From Dokdonella_A sp046347015 (lineage in GTDB: Bacteria; Pseudomonadota; Gammaproteobacteria; Xanthomonadales; Rhodanobacteraceae), in NCBI GenBank assembly GCA_046347015.1, contig JAXMHA010000001.1:124001-188000 (forward strand): DNA of 64,000 bases. Reading direction: 5' to 3'. Position numbers and translations under genes: made by a program. This document shows, in pieces, positions 47,882-55,917 of this stretch; position 1 is the first letter of the stretch, and each line of letters opens with the position of its first letter. Below the pieces are notes generated by a model. The model had not been told where the DNA came from. It ran no database searches and saw nothing but the letters and a program-made list of their open reading frames with translations.

Positions 47882-48882
47882 GCCGAAGCCAACCGGCGTA
47901 CGCGCCACTGCCGCCAGCCCGGCACCAGCAGCGCAAGCAGCCCGCACAGCATCGCCGCCACCAGCGGCCAGGCGAACAGTTCGTCGACGGGGCGCAGGCT
48001 CCGTGTCGTGTCGGACGCGGGCTCCAGCCGGTCGATCGCGCGATAGATGCCGGCGAGGTCCGCGCTATCGCGCGCGCGGAAGTATCGTCCGCCGGTGCGC
48101 TCCGCCATCCTGCGCAGCATCGCCTCGTCGAGGTCGGCGGATGGATTCACGACGCGCGGGCCGAAAAATCCTTCGACGCGCATCGCGTCGGCGCCGATGC
48201 CGATCGTGTAGATCCTGACGTGGTTCGCCGCGGCGAGTTCGATCGCCTCGGCGGGGTCGATGTCACCCGCCGTGTTGACGCCATCGGTCAGCAGGATCAG
48301 CACGCGATGTTCCGGCGGGCGGTCGCGCAACCGCTTGACGCCGAGAGCCACCGCATCGCCGATGGCGGTTTCGCGGCCGGCAAGGCCGATGGTCGATTCG
48401 GAAAGCTGCTGCGCGACCGTCTTGAGGTCGAACGTCAGCGGCACCAGCAGGTAGGCGTGGGTCCCGAACAGGATCAGGCCGACGCGATCACCGTGGCGGC
48501 GATGGATGAAATCCGCGCCGATCGCCTGGATCGCGGTGAAACGCGCGACCGGCTGGCCACCCAGCTGCATGTCTTCGATGCTCATGCTGCCCGAGGTATC
48601 GACGGCCAGCATCAGGTCACGGCCAGTGCGCGGAATGTCCTCGGGCGGACCCAGCCATTGCGGGCGCGCGGCAGCGAGCACGAGCAAGGCCCACGCGAGG
48701 GCGGCGAAGCCGCGGCGCCAGCGCGGGACCGGCGCGCCTGCCGAACGTTCCGGCAGTGCGTCCGGCCCGTGCGGTACGCGCAACGCGGCGGTTTCGTCGC
48801 CACGTGCGCGCGGCAGCACGCGCAGCGCAATCCACGGCAGCGGCAGCGCGAGCAACAACCACGGCCACGCCAGTTCAAACAT
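47878..48882 (-). CDS. VWA-domain membrane protein (BatA type)
   Basis: 334 residues from ATG 48882. Two helices near the N terminus (about residues 3-22 and 58-72) are followed by a VWA domain with an intact MIDAS (DTSGS: Asp95, Ser97, Ser99; later Thr in the stretch LAGRETAIGDA and Asp in LLTDGVN), and a final membrane helix at about residues 305-325. It precedes the BatB/C gene with a 4-base overlap and follows the DUF4381 gene with an 8-base overlap, a tightly coupled operon. Confidence 0.9.
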   Translation of the reverse strand: MFELAWPWLLLALPLPWIALRVLPRARGDETAALRVPHGPDALPERSAGAPVPRWRRGFAALAWALLVLAAARPQWLGPPEDIPRTGRDLMLAVDTSGSMSIEDMQLGGQPVARFTAIQAIGADFIHRRHGDRVGLILFGTHAYLLVPLTFDLKTVAQQLSESTIGLAGRETAIGDAVALGVKRLRDRPPEHRVLILLTDGVNTAGDIDPAEAIELAAANHVRIYTIGIGADAMRVEGFFGPRVVNPSADLDEAMLRRMAERTGGRYFRARDSADLAGIYRAIDRLEPASDTTRSLRPVDELFAWPLVAAMLCGLLALLVPGWRQWRVRRLASA

Positions 48883-49363
48883 CGTGCCTTCGACGTGGCA
48901 GCGCGCGCGCAAACCAGCGGCGCGCCAACTCGATCAGCGACGCCGCGTCGAGCTCGGGTTGCCGGCGGTACGGCGCGGCCAGCAGGTGCCGCCCGGGCCC
49001 CTCGCGGAAGCCGCTGCCGTCGCCGTGGCGATCCAGGAACTCGAGCCAGGCTTCGCCGGTGAGCGTCGCGGCGCGACGATCGATCAGCAGCGCGGCGCGG
49101 CGCAGCAGCCGCGACACATCGGCCGCGGTGCGGGCGGGATCCGCTTGCGCCGCGTGGCTCGCGGCGATGCGATCGAGTTCGGCCCGGATGCGGCATCGCC
49201 AGCGCCAATCGCGCCAACGGCGCCACGCGAACCGGCCGGTGAGGCCGAGCACCACGAGCACGACGAGGCCTGCGATCCACCAGCCGGGGGCTGGCGGCCA
49301 CCACGACGGTGGTGGCGGCAGGTGGATGTCGCGCAGGACCGGGCCGGCGGCGGTGGCATCCAT
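48875..49363 (-). CDS. DUF4381 membrane protein of the moxR-bat operon
   Basis: 162 residues from ATG 49363, which overlaps the stop of the DUF58 gene by one base (TGATG). Pattern: LRDIHLPPPPSWWPPAPGWW, one membrane helix near residues 28-44, and a cytoplasmic helical part (ADVSRLLRRAALLID, GEAWLEFLDRH). This proline/tryptophan pattern right before a helix is the DUF4381 signature. The function is unknown; its place between DUF58 and batA is constant in these operons. Confidence 0.85.
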   Translation of the reverse strand: MDATAAGPVLRDIHLPPPPSWWPPAPGWWIAGLVVLVVLGLTGRFAWRRWRDWRWRCRIRAELDRIAASHAAQADPARTAADVSRLLRRAALLIDRRAATLTGEAWLEFLDRHGDGSGFREGPGRHLLAAPYRRQPELDAASLIELARRWFARALPRRRHDV

Positions 49364-50376
49364 CAGGCGGCACTCCGTGCCCGCGGCATCCGCGCGAGCA
49401 GCGGCGCGAGCGCCGTGCGCAGGTCCGCATCGACGTCGAGTGGCACGACGCGCACCCCGAGTTGCGCGCAAGCCGCAGCCAAGTCCCGGCGCCGGGCGGC
49501 GAATCGCTCCGTCCAGGCGCTGCGCGTGCGCTCGTCGGCGAAGTCGAAGAACCGGCGTACCGAACCGCTGTGCACCGCATAGCGGCCCGGCGGCGGCGGC
49601 GCGAGCTCGAGCGGGTCGCGCACCAGCACGACCGCGACCTCGTGTCGCGATGCCAGTTGGCGCAACCGGCCGATGGCATCGGCGTCGGTGCCGAAGCCAT
49701 CGGTGACGATGATCAAGCGCGCGCCCGGACGCAACACACGCGTGGTCCGGGCGAGCGATGCCGACAGGGGTTCACCCGCATCGGCATCGGCGATCGCGTC
49801 CCAGTCCCGCAGCGCACGCAGGACGCGCAACGCGCCGCGCCGGCCGCCGGCCGGCCGCACTTCCGCGCGCACCGCGCCACCGAAACCCTGGGCGCCAACG
49901 CGATCGCCCGCCGCCGTCGTGACCCAGGCCAGCAGCGCGACAGCCCGGGCCGCCTGCACGCTCTTGAACCGGACCCGCGTGCCGAAGCGCATGCTCGGCG
50001 CGCAATCCACCGCGAACAACACCGACTGTTCGCGTTCTTCCTGGAACAGCTTGGTGTGCGGCTTGCCGCTGCGCGCAGTGACGCGCCAGTCCATGTGCCG
50101 GATTTCGTCGCCGGGCTGGTAGATGCGCGACTCGCGGAAATCGACGCCGCGGCCACGCCAGCGCGACGCGTGGCCGCCGTTGCGGGAAACCGCGACGCGC
50201 CGGACCGGGACCAGCGACGACCCGCGCGCCAACACGGCAAGCGCGAGCAGCTCATCGAGCGTGACGCGGGTCGGATGGGCGGAACCAGGCATCGCCTTGC
50301 CGTGATCGTCCTTGCCGTGCGCGTGGCCGGCGACGGGTCGACGTGGTCGCAGAATGCGGAACGAGCCGATGGCCAT
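49363..50376 (-). CDS. DUF58 domain protein (VWA-like) of the moxR-bat operon
   Basis: 337 residues. The DUF58 motif is GRGVDFRESRIYQPGDEIRHMDWRVTARSGKPHTKLF (residues about 75-111; shown here as its key parts RESRIYQPGD and DEIRHMDW), followed by a VWA-like fold with LFAVDCAPSMRFG. ATG 50376 has GGAG at 11 bases; ATG 50292 is an alternative that skips an unconserved 28-residue leader. It begins 15 bases after the moxR stop. Confidence 0.88.
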   Translation of the reverse strand: MAIGSFRILRPRRPVAGHAHGKDDHGKAMPGSAHPTRVTLDELLALAVLARGSSLVPVRRVAVSRNGGHASRWRGRGVDFRESRIYQPGDEIRHMDWRVTARSGKPHTKLFQEEREQSVLFAVDCAPSMRFGTRVRFKSVQAARAVALLAWVTTAAGDRVGAQGFGGAVRAEVRPAGGRRGALRVLRALRDWDAIADADAGEPLSASLARTTRVLRPGARLIIVTDGFGTDADAIGRLRQLASRHEVAVVLVRDPLELAPPPPGRYAVHSGSVRRFFDFADERTRSAWTERFAARRRDLAAACAQLGVRVVPLDVDADLRTALAPLLARMPRARSAA

Positions 50377-50391
50377 CTCCGGGCTCCGGCC

Positions 50392-51399
50392 TCAGGGCAA
50401 CGGCACGCGATCGAGCAGCGCCGCAATGATCGCATCGGCGCCGACGCCTTCGACTTCGGCCTCGTAGCTCGGCAGGACGCGATGGCGCAACACGTCCGGG
50501 GCGATGGCGTGGACGTCTTCCGGAGTGACGTAATCGCGCCCGGCGAGCCACGCATGCGCGCGCGCGCAGCGATCGAGGGCAATCGTGCCGCGCGGACTTG
50601 CGCCATACGCGATCCAGCGCGCGAGGTCGTCGCCCCATTCACCCGCGGCACGGCTGGCGAGGACCAGTTGCACGAGGTATTCGCCGAGCTGCGGCGCGAG
50701 GTGCAGGTCGAGCACTTCGGCGCGGGCCGCGAAGATTTGCGCCTGCGACAGGAGGCGCCGCGGCGGCGCCTCATGCGTGAGTGCACTGCGCGCCCGGTCG
50801 TGCGCGAGCTTCAGGATCGCCGCTTCGGCGGCGGCTTTCGGATAGTCGACCTTGACGTGGAGCAGGAACCGGTCGAGCTGCGCTTCCGGCAGAGGATAGG
50901 TGCCTTCCTGCTCGATCGGGTTCTGCGTCGCCATGACGAGGAACAGCGCCGGCAGCGGATAAGTCGCGCGTCCGACCGTGATTTGCCGTTCGCCCATGGC
51001 TTCGAGCAGCGCCGACTGCACCTTCGCCGGCGCGCGGTTGACTTCGTCGGCGAGGATCACGTTGTGGAACACCGGGCCACGCTGGAACTCGAACGTCGCG
51101 GTCTGCGGACGGTAAATCTCGGTGCCGGTCAGGTCGGCCGGCAATAAATCGGGAGTGAACTGGATGCGGTGGAAATCGCCTTCGATGCGCCCGGCGAGTT
51201 CCTTGATCGCGGTCGTCTTGGCGAGTCCCGGCGCGCCTTCGACCAGCAGGTGGCCGTCGGCCAGCAGCGCGATCAACAACCGGTCGACGAGCGCTTCCTG
51301 ACCGATGATGCGACCGCGCAATTCGTCACGCATGGCCGCGAACGCCGCGGAAGGGGAAGCCGCGATCGGCACGGAAAGCGGAGTCGGGTTGTCGGACAT
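50392..51399 (-). CDS. MoxR-family AAA+ ATPase
   Basis: 335 residues from ATG 51399, where SDNPTPLSVP leads into the family sequence. Walker A GAPGLAKT (about residues 55-62), Walker B VILADEVNRAP, and sensor 1 VMATQNPIEQEGTYPLPEAQ are diagnostic of MoxR. Such ATPases are thought to act as chaperones for the VWA proteins encoded next to them. It heads the six-gene operon moxR-DUF58-DUF4381-batA-batB/C-batD. Confidence 0.93.
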   Translation of the reverse strand: MSDNPTPLSVPIAASPSAAFAAMRDELRGRIIGQEALVDRLLIALLADGHLLVEGAPGLAKTTAIKELAGRIEGDFHRIQFTPDLLPADLTGTEIYRPQTATFEFQRGPVFHNVILADEVNRAPAKVQSALLEAMGERQITVGRATYPLPALFLVMATQNPIEQEGTYPLPEAQLDRFLLHVKVDYPKAAAEAAILKLAHDRARSALTHEAPPRRLLSQAQIFAARAEVLDLHLAPQLGEYLVQLVLASRAAGEWGDDLARWIAYGASPRGTIALDRCARAHAWLAGRDYVTPEDVHAIAPDVLRHRVLPSYEAEVEGVGADAIIAALLDRVPLP

Positions 51400-51557
51400 G
51401 GCGGATGTCGATTCCTGGACGAACGCGAATGATGGCACAGCCCGGAGCAGGCACGCGGTGTGACCACGCTGGCGGGGCAAGGGTTCCGGGACCAACGGCG
51501 CCGGCGACCGGTCATCCCGTCCCCGGTGGAGGCGTCACGCACCCGGTGCGCAGACGC

Positions 51558-52700
51558 TCAAAGCCGATCGAGCGGCATCGGCTTGCCGACCAGCCAGCCT
51601 TGCGCGTAGCGGCAACCCAACCGGTGCAGGGTCGCGCGTTGCTCGCGGGTCTCCACGCCTTCCGCGATCAAGGCGCACTCGAGGGCCCTGCTCATGTCGA
51701 TGATGCCCTTCGACATGACTTGCCCGCGCCGCGTTCCGAGCGCCTGCACGAACACGCGGTCGAGCTTGACCTGGTCGAATTCGAAGCGCAGCAGTGTCGT
51801 CAGGTTCGAATAGCCTGCGCCGAAGTCGTCGAGCGAGACATGGATCCCGGCGACATGGCAGCGCCGGATGAACGCACTGGTGCGCGCCTCGTCGGTGACC
51901 AGCCGTTCGGTGATCTCGATCTTCAGCGCATCGCACGGCAAGCGCCGTTCCCGCAGCCGCGACTCGATTCGTTCGACCAGTCCGGGATCGTCGAGCTGGC
52001 GTGCGGACACGTTCAACGTGATGAACGGCAGCGGGCGCATCCCGCGCCGGGCCAGCGTCGCCAACGCGTCACACGTCCCCTCGAGCACGTATTCGCCGAT
52101 CGGCACGATCAGCGAGGTTTCCTCGGCGAGCCGGATGAAGTCTTCCGGCGACACGTCGCCGCGCACCGGATCGCTCCACCGCACCAGCGCCTCGTACCCG
52201 GCGACGACGCCGCTCGCGATGTCCTCGATCGGCTGCAGGTGGATCTCGAGCGCGTGTTTCTCGAGCGCCGCGGCGAGATCGTTCTCGAGCCGGATGCGCT
52301 CGATGGCCTCGCGGTCTTCCGCGACCTGTGATTCCGGAATCGGCGGCGCCTTGCCCGTGAGGCTGGCCAGCTCCGCCCGGTAATGGTCGAGTTGGCTCAG
52401 CAGCAGCGCACGGACGACCGGGTCGGCGGCCGACAGTCGCTCGGCGAACTGGTTCCGTCCGATCGGCGTCAGCGTGCAGTCGGTCAAGGCACGCGCCGTC
52501 ATCGTGCGCGGCGAGTCGTCGATGACCGCCAGTTCACCCAGCAACTGCCCGGGACCCAACCGGCCGAGGACGACGAGCATGCCACGCCGCACGGTCGATA
52601 CCTCGACTTCACCGCGCTCGATCAGGTACGCCGTGGTCGGCGGGTCATCCTCGGCGAAGATGATGTTGCCGGCGCGAACTTCCCTGCGATGGCTGGCCAT
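51558..52700 (-). CDS. cyclic-nucleotide-binding-domain / EAL phosphodiesterase
   Basis: 380 residues from ATG 52700, supported by GGAG 7 bases upstream. Residues about 5-90 form a CRP-type cNMP-binding domain with the phosphate-binding cassette GELAVIDDSPRT (Gly55-Glu56, Arg65). Residues about 135-378 form a complete EAL domain with Glu170 (EAL), Asn230, Glu262 (EITE), Asp291-Asp292 (DDFGAGYS), Lys312 and Glu347 (AEGVET), so c-di-GMP hydrolysis is likely. No GGDEF domain or membrane helix is present. It would join a cAMP/cGMP or other ligand signal to c-di-GMP level. It lies after the terminator at 52769-52795 and is separate from the moxR operon by 158 bases. Confidence 0.93.
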   Translation of the reverse strand: MASHRREVRAGNIIFAEDDPPTTAYLIERGEVEVSTVRRGMLVVLGRLGPGQLLGELAVIDDSPRTMTARALTDCTLTPIGRNQFAERLSAADPVVRALLLSQLDHYRAELASLTGKAPPIPESQVAEDREAIERIRLENDLAAALEKHALEIHLQPIEDIASGVVAGYEALVRWSDPVRGDVSPEDFIRLAEETSLIVPIGEYVLEGTCDALATLARRGMRPLPFITLNVSARQLDDPGLVERIESRLRERRLPCDALKIEITERLVTDEARTSAFIRRCHVAGIHVSLDDFGAGYSNLTTLLRFEFDQVKLDRVFVQALGTRRGQVMSKGIIDMSRALECALIAEGVETREQRATLHRLGCRYAQGWLVGKPMPLDRL

Positions 52701-52768
52701 AACGGTCTCCTTCGTCAGCCGGCGACTGTTTTCCGCGCCCGATGAATCCAGCCCGGTCGAAAACGTCG

Positions 52769-52795
52769 AAAAAAAAGGGCCGCTTGCGCGGCCCT
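52769..52795 (-). terminator. rho-independent terminator, distal copy
   Basis: Read on the minus strand, AGGGCCGC pairs with GCGGCCCT around the loop GCAA and is followed by eight T. It is a perfect copy of the terminator design seen beside the lipoprotein gene and lies 49 bases beyond the stop of the duplicated gene end. It stops reading toward the EAL gene. Confidence 0.92.
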
Positions 52796-53021
52796 CTGGA
52801 TGGAGTTCGAACCGATCATTTGCCGCCGGGGCGGCCACGCCCGGTTACGGGGCGGCATCCCCGAAGGTAGCGGTACAGCTCGTGTCGCCGGTGATCGGGA
52901 CCGTGACGGTCGCGGCGCTGCCCGAACAACTGCCGCTCCAACCGGTGAACTGGCTGCCGCTCGGTCCTGCCGCCGTCAGCGTTGCCGTGGCGCCCTGCAC
53001 CATCTGGTACGTGCAGGTGTT
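52779..53021. repeat. direct repeat copy A (243 bp), pairs with 53546-53788
   Basis: Aligned without gaps at a constant offset of 767 bases, this segment differs from copy B at 7 positions (about 97 percent identity). Similarity also runs into the terminator T-tract. It covers the last 59 codons of the lipoprotein gene, its stop and most of the terminator stem. It ends abruptly at 53021, where the IS remnant begins. Confidence 0.95.
52845..53021 (-). pseudogene. orphan 3' end of a second lipoprotein gene copy
   Basis: Reading the minus strand into TAA at 52845-52847, this fragment encodes the same last 58 residues as the intact lipoprotein gene (CTYQMVQGATATLTAAGPSG and the end TATFGDAAP), with one amino-acid change (Thr for Ala in PITGD). 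Of the five base differences inside the coding part, four are silent. Upstream it runs straight into IS sequence, so it has no proper start. It looks like what is left of a tandem paralogue. Confidence 0.8.
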
Positions 53022-53480
53022 CCATCGCGGCATCAACGACAACCCAACGATGGGGGTCGTTGAGCTGGACGAGAGCTACTTGGTGGCGCGCAAGGGCCGC
53101 AGAGGACGCGGCGCTGCGGACAAGGTGCCGGTATTCGGGATCCTCAAGCGCGGTGGCAAGGCCCACGACGATGATCCCCAACGCACAGGCGTCGACGTTG
53201 TTGATGATCGTGCAGGACAAAGTGCAAGCTGGATTCGGTGGTCTACACCGACGCCTTCGGCAGCTACGACATTCTGGACGTGGCTGGCTTCGAGCATCAT
53301 CGGATCAACCACTCCAAGGCGTTCGCCGCCGGTCGCGGGCGGCACATCAACGGCATCGAGAACTTCTGGAACCAGGCCAAGCGACATCTGCGCAAGTACA
53401 ACGGCATCCCCAAGGCCCAGCCCACCTGTTCCTGAAAGCAGTGCGAATGGCGCTTCACCATGGGCCCTGGCCGACCGCCA
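53022..53480 (+). mobile_element. decayed IS1595-type transposase remnant (truncated, frameshifted)
   Basis: Three plus-strand reading frames together spell the middle and end of an IS1595 (ISXO2-like) transposase. Frame 1 gives GVVELDESYLVARKGRRGRG and DKVPVFGILKRGGK; after a shift near 53160 another frame gives IPNAQASTLLMIVQDKVQ; after one near 53228 YTDAFGSYDILDVAGFEHH and HINGIENFWNQAKRHLRKYN; after one near 53425 KQCEWRFT. The N-terminal zinc-ribbon part is missing, and the start abuts repeat copy A exactly. With at least three frameshifts it cannot be active. No terminal inverted repeats are visible. The exact right end, before 53539, is uncertain. Confidence 0.85.
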
Positions 53481-53538
53481 GATCGCGCGAGCGTGGACGA
53501 CGAGGCGCCAACCCGGGTCGTTTCCTAGGACAGCCCCG

Positions 53539-53562
53539 AAAAAGCGCCGCTTGCGCGGCCCT
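53539..53562 (-). terminator. rho-independent terminator after the lipoprotein gene, proximal copy
   Basis: On the minus strand AGGGCCGC pairs with GCGGCGCT around GCAA with one G-G mismatch, followed by a run of T (TTTTT with the stem's last T). It lies 50 bases after the lipoprotein stop. It is the weaker of the two copies; the copy at 52769-52795 is perfect and has a longer T-tract. Confidence 0.8.
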
Positions 53563-53788
53563 CTGGATGGTGCTCGAACCGATCATTTGCCGCCGGGGCG
53601 GCCACGCCCGGTTACGGGGCGGCATCCCCGAAGGTAGCGGTACAACTCGTGTCGCCGGCGATCGGGACCGTGACGGTCGCGGCGCTGCCCGAACAACTGC
53701 CGCTCCAACCGGTGAACTGGCTGCCGCTCGGTCCTGCCGCCGTCAGTGTCGCCGTGGCGCCCTGGACCATCTGGTACGTGCAGGTGTT
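53546..53788. repeat. direct repeat copy B (243 bp), pairs with 52779-53021
   Basis: This is the resident copy: the actual 3' end of the intact lipoprotein gene plus its terminator stem. The two copies flank 524 bases holding the IS remnant. Recombination between them would remove the IS remnant and restore a single gene end. Confidence 0.95.
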
Positions 53789-55867
53789 GGTCGACAGTTG
53801 CGCCGTCGAGCATACGGCTCCGCCGGATGGCGGCGAGAATCCGCCGCTGTTGATCGACACGGTATAGGTCCCGGTGCTCGCCGCTGCGGTCGCATCGACG
53901 ATGATCGTCAGCGTATTGACCACCGGCGCCGCGATCGTGATGTCGACCGATTGCCCAGCGGCGCTGATCGTCAGCGTGCCCGCGTCGCCACCGCCATCCG
54001 AACTTCCCGGAACGGTCACTGCCGCGACGCCGACCGCGCAGCCGTTGGTTCCGGTCAGGCTGTCGAACGTGCCGGTACCGTTCGTGCCGTCGACGCTGCC
54101 GCTGCCGCCAGCCGAGAGGTTGTACATGAAGCCGATCGACACGCCGCGCAGCGGAATCCCGATCGCATCGGTCAGGCACGCCGTGACGTTGACCGCGGTA
54201 CCGTCGCCAGTGATCGACAACGGACTCACGGCCAGCGTGGCCGGAGCAACGCCCGGGTAGACGAGCGTGCCGGCATCGGTGACGCGGCGGGCGCCGCCGG
54301 TCACGGTGTCGGTGCCGTCACCCTGCGCCCAGATCGCGACCGCATCGCCCACCGAATTGACGGTGTAGGTCAGCGCCGCGTGCGCGACGCCGAGGTCGTT
54401 CGTGGTCGCCGACGCGGTGATGTTGCCGTGCTGCGCGCGGCCGATCAGGTACGGCAGCACCGGACCCGAGTCGACCATCTGACCCGTCGTGTCGTTGCGG
54501 TTGAACGCCGTCGCGGTCGTGAGGCTCGTCGGGCCGTTGACCTGCGCGACCGTGGCCGCGCTCTCGAGGTCGGCATTGCCTTGCACGACCTTGCCGAACA
54601 CGAGCAGTGCATCGCCCGGACCGGCGCCGCCGCCGGCGGTCGTGAACTCGCCGGTCGGCGCGCTGAAGCCGGTACCGCCTTCCTGCGGGTTGCCGTCCAT
54701 GCCGGAAATCAGGAACTGGTTGTCCTCGGCGCTGCCCGGCGCACCCACCGGCTCGTCGACTGCGCCGAAGCGGATCGGCGTGCCCGGCAGCACCGGATTG
54801 CCCTGCCGGTCGGTCGCAAGGGCGCTGACCGTGAGGCTCAACGTCGCGTCGGGATCCGGCGGGATCTGCGAGCTGTCGTTCGAGACATCGCCGGAGACCG
54901 AATTGATCGTCAGGCCCGGCAGGCCCGGCGCGATGATCGGCGAGGTGACCTCGAGGCTGTACAGCTTGCCGTCGGACACGATCACCGAGACCGTCGAGGA
55001 GACCGGATCCTGGATGCCGTTGGTGACGTTGTTGTCGGCACGATCGACGGTGGCGCGGACCTGGATCGGTCCTTGCGGCGTCGAATCCCCGGCCTGGAAC
55101 GAAGCCGTCGCGACGCCGTGCACGGTGTGCGACGTGACGCTGGTGCCGCTGACCGGCCCGGAGACGGAATTGGTGGACAGTATCGCATCGCCGGCGCTGC
55201 CGACGATCTCGTACTGGATGTTGTCGACGCCACTGTTGCCACTGACCGGGTCGGCGACGAACTGGCCGCCGCCGTCGAGCACGGTCGCGGCAATCTGCGA
55301 GACGTTGTTGCCGCCCGAGGAAGGCAAGTAGACGCCCGCCGGCGTCGGCACGAGGCTGACGCTTGCCGGCGCCGGCCCGACGCCGGACGTCACGGTGAAC
55401 GTCATGCTCGCGCTGACGGTCGCGTTCGTGTTCGGATCGACCGCCGAGGCGGTCAGCACCGCGGTGCCGGCCTGCGTTCCGGCGTTCACCCACGCCGTCG
55501 CGACGCCACTCGAACCCGTGATCGTGAAGGTGCCCCAAAGCTGGTCGATGTCGGTGTTGCCGGTCTGGACGAGGAACGACAGCGCCGCGACGTTGACCGG
55601 CGAGATCGTCACCGAAATGTTCGATCCCGCGACCAGCGTGCCGTCGGCGTGGCGGAACGTGATCGTGACTTCGGCCTGGTTCGGGCCGTGGTCGTGCGGC
55701 ACGTAGCCCTGCGTGTTGAGCGGCAGCGAGGTCGCTGTCGCCTGCAGCGTGATCGACCCGCTTTGCGGCGGCGTGAAGGCGCCGTGGCTGTCGCCGCCGC
55801 CACCGCCGCAACTGCTGAGCGCGAGGCCGGCGAGCAGCAGGCCGAAGATCTTGGTCACGAGTTTCAT
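53612..55867 (-). CDS. large Ig-like (invasin-like) surface lipoprotein downstream of pilQ
   Basis: 751 residues from ATG 55867. The signal peptide ends LALSSC with a lipidated Cys, then a Gly-run. The rest is beta-rich with Ig-like/Big-type units: GSITLQATATSLPLNTQGYV, SNISVTISPVN with GVATAWVNAGTQAGTAVLTA, ISLTVSALATDRQGNPVLPG-like sections, and a C-terminal divergent InlB-type repeat (TLTAAGPSGSQFTGWSGSCS). Three cysteine pairs may form disulfides near the end. It starts 50 bases after the pilQ stop on the same strand, so it may belong to the pil operon. Surface adhesion or pilus-related function is an inference. I cannot name the family precisely. Confidence 0.75.
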   Translation of the reverse strand: MKLVTKIFGLLLAGLALSSCGGGGGDSHGAFTPPQSGSITLQATATSLPLNTQGYVPHDHGPNQAEVTITFRHADGTLVAGSNISVTISPVNVAALSFLVQTGNTDIDQLWGTFTITGSSGVATAWVNAGTQAGTAVLTASAVDPNTNATVSASMTFTVTSGVGPAPASVSLVPTPAGVYLPSSGGNNVSQIAATVLDGGGQFVADPVSGNSGVDNIQYEIVGSAGDAILSTNSVSGPVSGTSVTSHTVHGVATASFQAGDSTPQGPIQVRATVDRADNNVTNGIQDPVSSTVSVIVSDGKLYSLEVTSPIIAPGLPGLTINSVSGDVSNDSSQIPPDPDATLSLTVSALATDRQGNPVLPGTPIRFGAVDEPVGAPGSAEDNQFLISGMDGNPQEGGTGFSAPTGEFTTAGGGAGPGDALLVFGKVVQGNADLESAATVAQVNGPTSLTTATAFNRNDTTGQMVDSGPVLPYLIGRAQHGNITASATTNDLGVAHAALTYTVNSVGDAVAIWAQGDGTDTVTGGARRVTDAGTLVYPGVAPATLAVSPLSITGDGTAVNVTACLTDAIGIPLRGVSIGFMYNLSAGGSGSVDGTNGTGTFDSLTGTNGCAVGVAAVTVPGSSDGGGDAGTLTISAAGQSVDITIAAPVVNTLTIIVDATAAASTGTYTVSINSGGFSPPSGGAVCSTAQLSTNTCTYQMVQGATATLTAAGPSGSQFTGWSGSCSGSAATVTVPIAGDTSCTATFGDAAP

Positions 55868-55917
55868 AAGCGGGGTCTCCGGGGTCTCGGGCACGAACCG
55901 GCGCAGCGACGCCGCGC

